In this document: piece after piece, positions 6,254-7,626 of the stretch
Position numbering within the stretch: position 1 is the first letter of the stretch
Layout: every line of letters starts with the position of its first letter
NCBI GenBank assembly: GCA_903925195.1
Contig: CAIYEO010000076.1
Span: forward strand, 1 to 7,626
Reading direction: 5' to 3'
DNA: 7,626 nucleotides
Source: an uncultured Candidatus Saccharibacteria bacterium
Lineage (GTDB): Bacteria; Patescibacteria; Saccharimonadia; Saccharimonadales; UBA4665
Notes under the pieces: generated by a model
Told to the model about the DNA's origin: nothing
Seen by the model: the letters and a program-made list of their open reading frames with translations, nothing else
Databases searched by the model: none
Made by a program: the position numbers and the translations under genes

Positions 6254-7363
6254 CTATTTAACAATGTAGTGTTGGTAGGACGAAGCTGAGAACCAGCCAC
6301 CACCAACACGGCCCCAACCACCACCGTCGGCATAGTTATTCATATCCTTGATTTGTATTTGAGAGCCATCTGGTGATACACCAACTACCACTGCGACATG
6401 CCCCTCTCCTCCGGCACCATAGCCCGTTTGAGCAACCGATCCAATAGATGGAGTAGATGATACATTCCAGCCACTAAGACTAGCGTAATATGCCCAGCTA
6501 CTGGCATTGCCCCAATTGCCTGGAACATTTATTTGTGTCGCGACATACCAGGTACAATAGCCATAGTCGTAGCCATTAAATCCGTAAGTAGCTGCAAAGA
6601 AATTATATACTGGAGCAGCTGGTTGCTGGCCGTTTGGTATAAGTATCTTATCACCTGGTTTTATTCCAGCAATCTCCGCATCATTGTAGGCTGTTAATTG
6701 TTGAGAATTAGAACTATATTTTGATGCCAAAGAAGCAATTGTATCACCAGCCTTTACCGTGTAGACAATTCCACTAACTGGAGGTATTAATAATTTCTGT
6801 CCAACAATAACTTTTCCGCCAGGAATACTATTAGACCAAAGTACACTGTTAGACGTAACATTAAACTTAGCAGCAATTGAAGCTAATGTGTCTCCAGATT
6901 GAACCACATATTCCTTGATATCATTCTTCGACACAAAGTGAGTCGCAACGACCTGAGCCTTGGCAGCCACATTATTAACTGCAGCTGTTTGTGATAGCTT
7001 AGCATTAACTGTTTCATTCTGGTTCTTTACAGCTACCGATTCCGGCAAACTAGTTACTGTAGAAATAGTTTCAGCAATCTGAGAAGACGATACTTGATCT
7101 AAAGGATTAATTGAAGCCTGAGCTATAGCTACATTATTAATAATAGATTTTGAAGTACCACTAGTCTTTGGTGTTGTCATTAAAATTGCGAAAAGTAATA
7201 TAAATACCAAAAAATTTCCAGCAAAAATCCCATACCTAAGTTTCTTGGTACTTTCTTTTTTGGAAACTAATTTTTTCTTAATATTAGCTCTTTTATTGGC
7301 TATTTGATTAATAGGCAAATGCTTTTTAATCTGTAGTTGTTTTCTGATATAAACTCCCGGCAA
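6254..7363 (-). CDS. Membrane-anchored LysM-LysM-CHAP peptidoglycan hydrolase
   Basis: Predicted cell-wall amidase/endopeptidase. Seen in the 369-codon frame: a Lys/Arg-rich cytoplasmic N-terminus (1-43), one transmembrane segment (about 45-62, GIFAGNFLVFILLFAILM), a polar Ser/Ala/Val/Asn-rich linker (63-148), LysM 1 (151-194, YVVQSGDTLASIAAKFNV...LLIPP), LysM 2 (200-243, VYTVKAGDTIASLASKY...ILIPN) and a C-terminal CHAP domain (about 255-369). The CHAP catalytic residues appear to be C270 (YGYCTWYVA), H322 (GGEGHVAVV) and an acidic/amide residue in KDMNN (340-343). LysM binds glycan GlcNAc; CHAP cleaves peptide or amide bonds of the stem peptide. No ATG exists near the start: TTG at 7361-7363 follows an in-frame TAA by one codon and has no ribosome binding site, while GGGAG inside the frame sits 5 nt before ATC 7346-7348. 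The exact N-terminus is therefore uncertain by about five residues. obg follows 42 bp downstream. Confidence 0.92.
   Translation of the reverse strand: MPGVYIRKQLQIKKHLPINQIANKRANIKKKLVSKKESTKKLRYGIFAGNFLVFILLFAILMTTPKTSGTSKSIINNVAIAQASINPLDQVSSSQIAETISTVTSLPESVAVKNQNETVNAKLSQTAAVNNVAAKAQVVATHFVSKNDIKEYVVQSGDTLASIAAKFNVTSNSVLWSNSIPGGKVIVGQKLLIPPVSGIVYTVKAGDTIASLASKYSSNSQQLTAYNDAEIAGIKPGDKILIPNGQQPAAPVYNFFAATYGFNGYDYGYCTWYVATQINVPGNWGNASSWAYYASLSGWNVSSTPSIGSVAQTGYGAGGEGHVAVVVGVSPDGSQIQIKDMNNYADGGGWGRVGGGWFSASSYQHYIVK
7354..7358 (-). promoter_or_regulatory. Shine-Dalgarno GGGAG inside the annotated 5' end of the LysM-CHAP gene
   Basis: On the - strand GGGAG occupies 7358-7354, five bases before an in-frame ATC (7348-7346). 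It is the only Shine-Dalgarno-like sequence near the start of this gene and lies after, not before, the TTG at 7363. It therefore bears directly on the start codon choice. Confidence 0.4.
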
Positions 7364-7407
7364 CTTTTAATTAAGTGTTAACCGATCATATGAATATTGA
7401 ATTGCTG

Positions 7408-7435
7408 AATAAGCTAGTTCGACCATTTGCTTATT
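7408..7435 (-). repeat. Inverted repeat AATAAGC/GCTTATT in the LysM-CHAP leader
   Basis: Perfect 7-bp arms at 7408-7414 and 7429-7435 enclose a 14-nt loop. It lies within the predicted 5' leader of the LysM-CHAP mRNA, about 45 nt upstream of the TTG, and may form a second leader hairpin. Confidence 0.45.
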
Positions 7436-7451
7436 TGGAAAATAAAATTTC

Positions 7452-7490
7452 GTTAGTGACATAGATAATGAATTAACAGATGTCACTAAC
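7452..7490 (-). promoter_or_regulatory. Perfect 11-bp stem-loop at the predicted 5' end of the LysM-CHAP transcript
   Basis: GTTAGTGACAT (7452-7462) and ATGTCACTAAC (7480-7490) are exact inverted copies separated by 17 nt. The promoter TATAAT at 7496-7501 predicts transcription starting at 7489-7490, the first bases of the stem, so the RNA would open with this hairpin. Just after it the - strand reads GAAATTTTATTTT, a U-rich stretch when transcribed. It could be an mRNA-protecting 5' hairpin, an attenuator or small RNA, or a DNA operator over the start site. An arm match of this length is unlikely to be chance, but the role is inferred. Confidence 0.65.
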
Positions 7491-7495
7491 TTATA

Positions 7496-7524
7496 ATTAT
7501 ACCTTAATGGACTTATTTTTTCAA
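7496..7524 (-). promoter_or_regulatory. Strong sigma-70-type promoter upstream of the LysM-CHAP gene
   Basis: On the - strand TTGAAA (7519-7524, five of six to TTGACA) is separated by exactly 17 bp from a perfect TATAAT (7496-7501). It is the best consensus promoter in the window and points into the LysM-CHAP, obg, exoI array. The leader to the TTG would be about 127 nt. The -10 context AGGTATAATT matches that of uvrA. Confidence 0.7.
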
Positions 7525-7545
7525 TATATGACAATAATATATTGA
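7521..7545. repeat. AT-rich inverted repeat overlapping the -35 box
   Basis: TCAATATAT (7521-7529) and ATATATTGA (7537-7545) are perfect 9-bp arms around a 7-nt centre. The left arm covers most of the -35 box at 7519-7524, the position of a classic repressor or activator site. The AT-only core reduces its significance. Confidence 0.45.
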
Positions 7546-7626
7546 GTTGTATAAGCTTTATTAGTATCATTAAATTAATAGGTAAGTAACCGATTATTTC
7601 AATGCATATATATAAATTAATAGAAA

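Larger units (their letters stand above)
7364..7626. other. Non-coding control region at the right edge
   Basis: No convincing gene is seen in these 263 bases. They hold the promoter, the 5' hairpin, the leader hairpin and the AT-rich inverted repeat listed separately. Beyond 7546 the DNA is very AT-rich; an 11-bp direct repeat TAAATTAATAG occurs at 7571-7581 and 7613-7623, of doubtful meaning. Any upstream gene lies outside the window. Confidence 0.6.

Noticed and set aside
5975..6269. Two + strand frames opposite the obg N-terminus
   Set aside because: Their Pro/Ser-rich or hydrophobic composition is the antisense of Obg glycine codons; no start signals seen.
7385..7390. TATGAT (- strand) as a closer -10 box for the LysM-CHAP gene
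   Set aside because: No acceptable -35 box at 16-18 bp (best TTATTC), and a far better promoter lies about 110 bp upstream.
7440..7490. The 11-bp hairpin plus T-rich tail as an ordinary terminator of an upstream - strand gene
   Set aside because: A consensus promoter lies between any upstream gene and the hairpin, the stem is poor in GC, and the T-rich stretch is interrupted. Early termination remains possible but is listed as an alternative only.
7367..7570. A 67-codon - strand frame directly upstream of, and in the same frame as, the LysM-CHAP gene
   Set aside because: It covers the best promoter in the window and all three inverted repeats, has no ribosome binding site and no domain-like composition, and ends in a TAA one codon before the TTG. 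It is best read as chance open frame in AT-rich control DNA, not a separated N-terminus.
7571..7623. 11-bp direct repeat TAAATTAATAG at the right edge
   Set aside because: Pure AT-rich low complexity apart from the final G; likely chance.

Overview
This AT-rich window carries compact housekeeping and cell-envelope genes and no mobile element, tRNA, rRNA or CRISPR. The set (UvrA, Obg, an exonuclease I of the E. coli SbcB type, a membrane-anchored LysM-CHAP wall hydrolase, a DedA protein), the tight spacing and the overlapping 3' ends suggest a small-genome bacterium. My best guess is the Patescibacteria/Candidate Phyla Radiation, possibly Saccharibacteria; this rests on gene content and general sequence flavour, not on a marker gene. 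All six genes end in TAA or TAG. The long reading frames stay open without internal TGA, so nothing suggests TGA recoding.

Layout. The left edge (1-344, + strand) is the C-terminal part of a DedA-family membrane protein. It meets uvrA (341-3151, - strand) tail to tail, the two stop codons interlocking in one TTAA. A 153-bp divergent promoter region (3152-3304) separates uvrA from a small unrecognised membrane protein gene (3305-3514, +), whose 3' end overlaps exonuclease I by 26 bp. From 7363 down to 3489 on the - strand lie LysM-CHAP hydrolase, obg and exonuclease I, with gaps of 42 and 5 bp, so obg and exonuclease I are very probably co-transcribed. The right end (7364-7626) has no convincing gene but holds a well-formed promoter and three inverted repeats.

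Function. UvrA (damage recognition in nucleotide excision repair) and exonuclease I (3'-5' single-strand DNA degradation) are DNA-repair functions. Obg is a ribosome-associated GTPase. The LysM-CHAP protein is predicted to bind and cut peptidoglycan outside the membrane.

The most interesting part is the control region of the hydrolase. A promoter with TTGAAA, a 17-bp spacer and TATAAT is followed, almost exactly at the predicted transcription start, by a perfect 11-bp inverted repeat. The RNA should therefore begin with a hairpin. The coding frame downstream has no ATG near its start: the choice is a TTG without a ribosome binding site or an ATC placed 5 nt after GGGAG. I did not find a clearly new multi-gene system.
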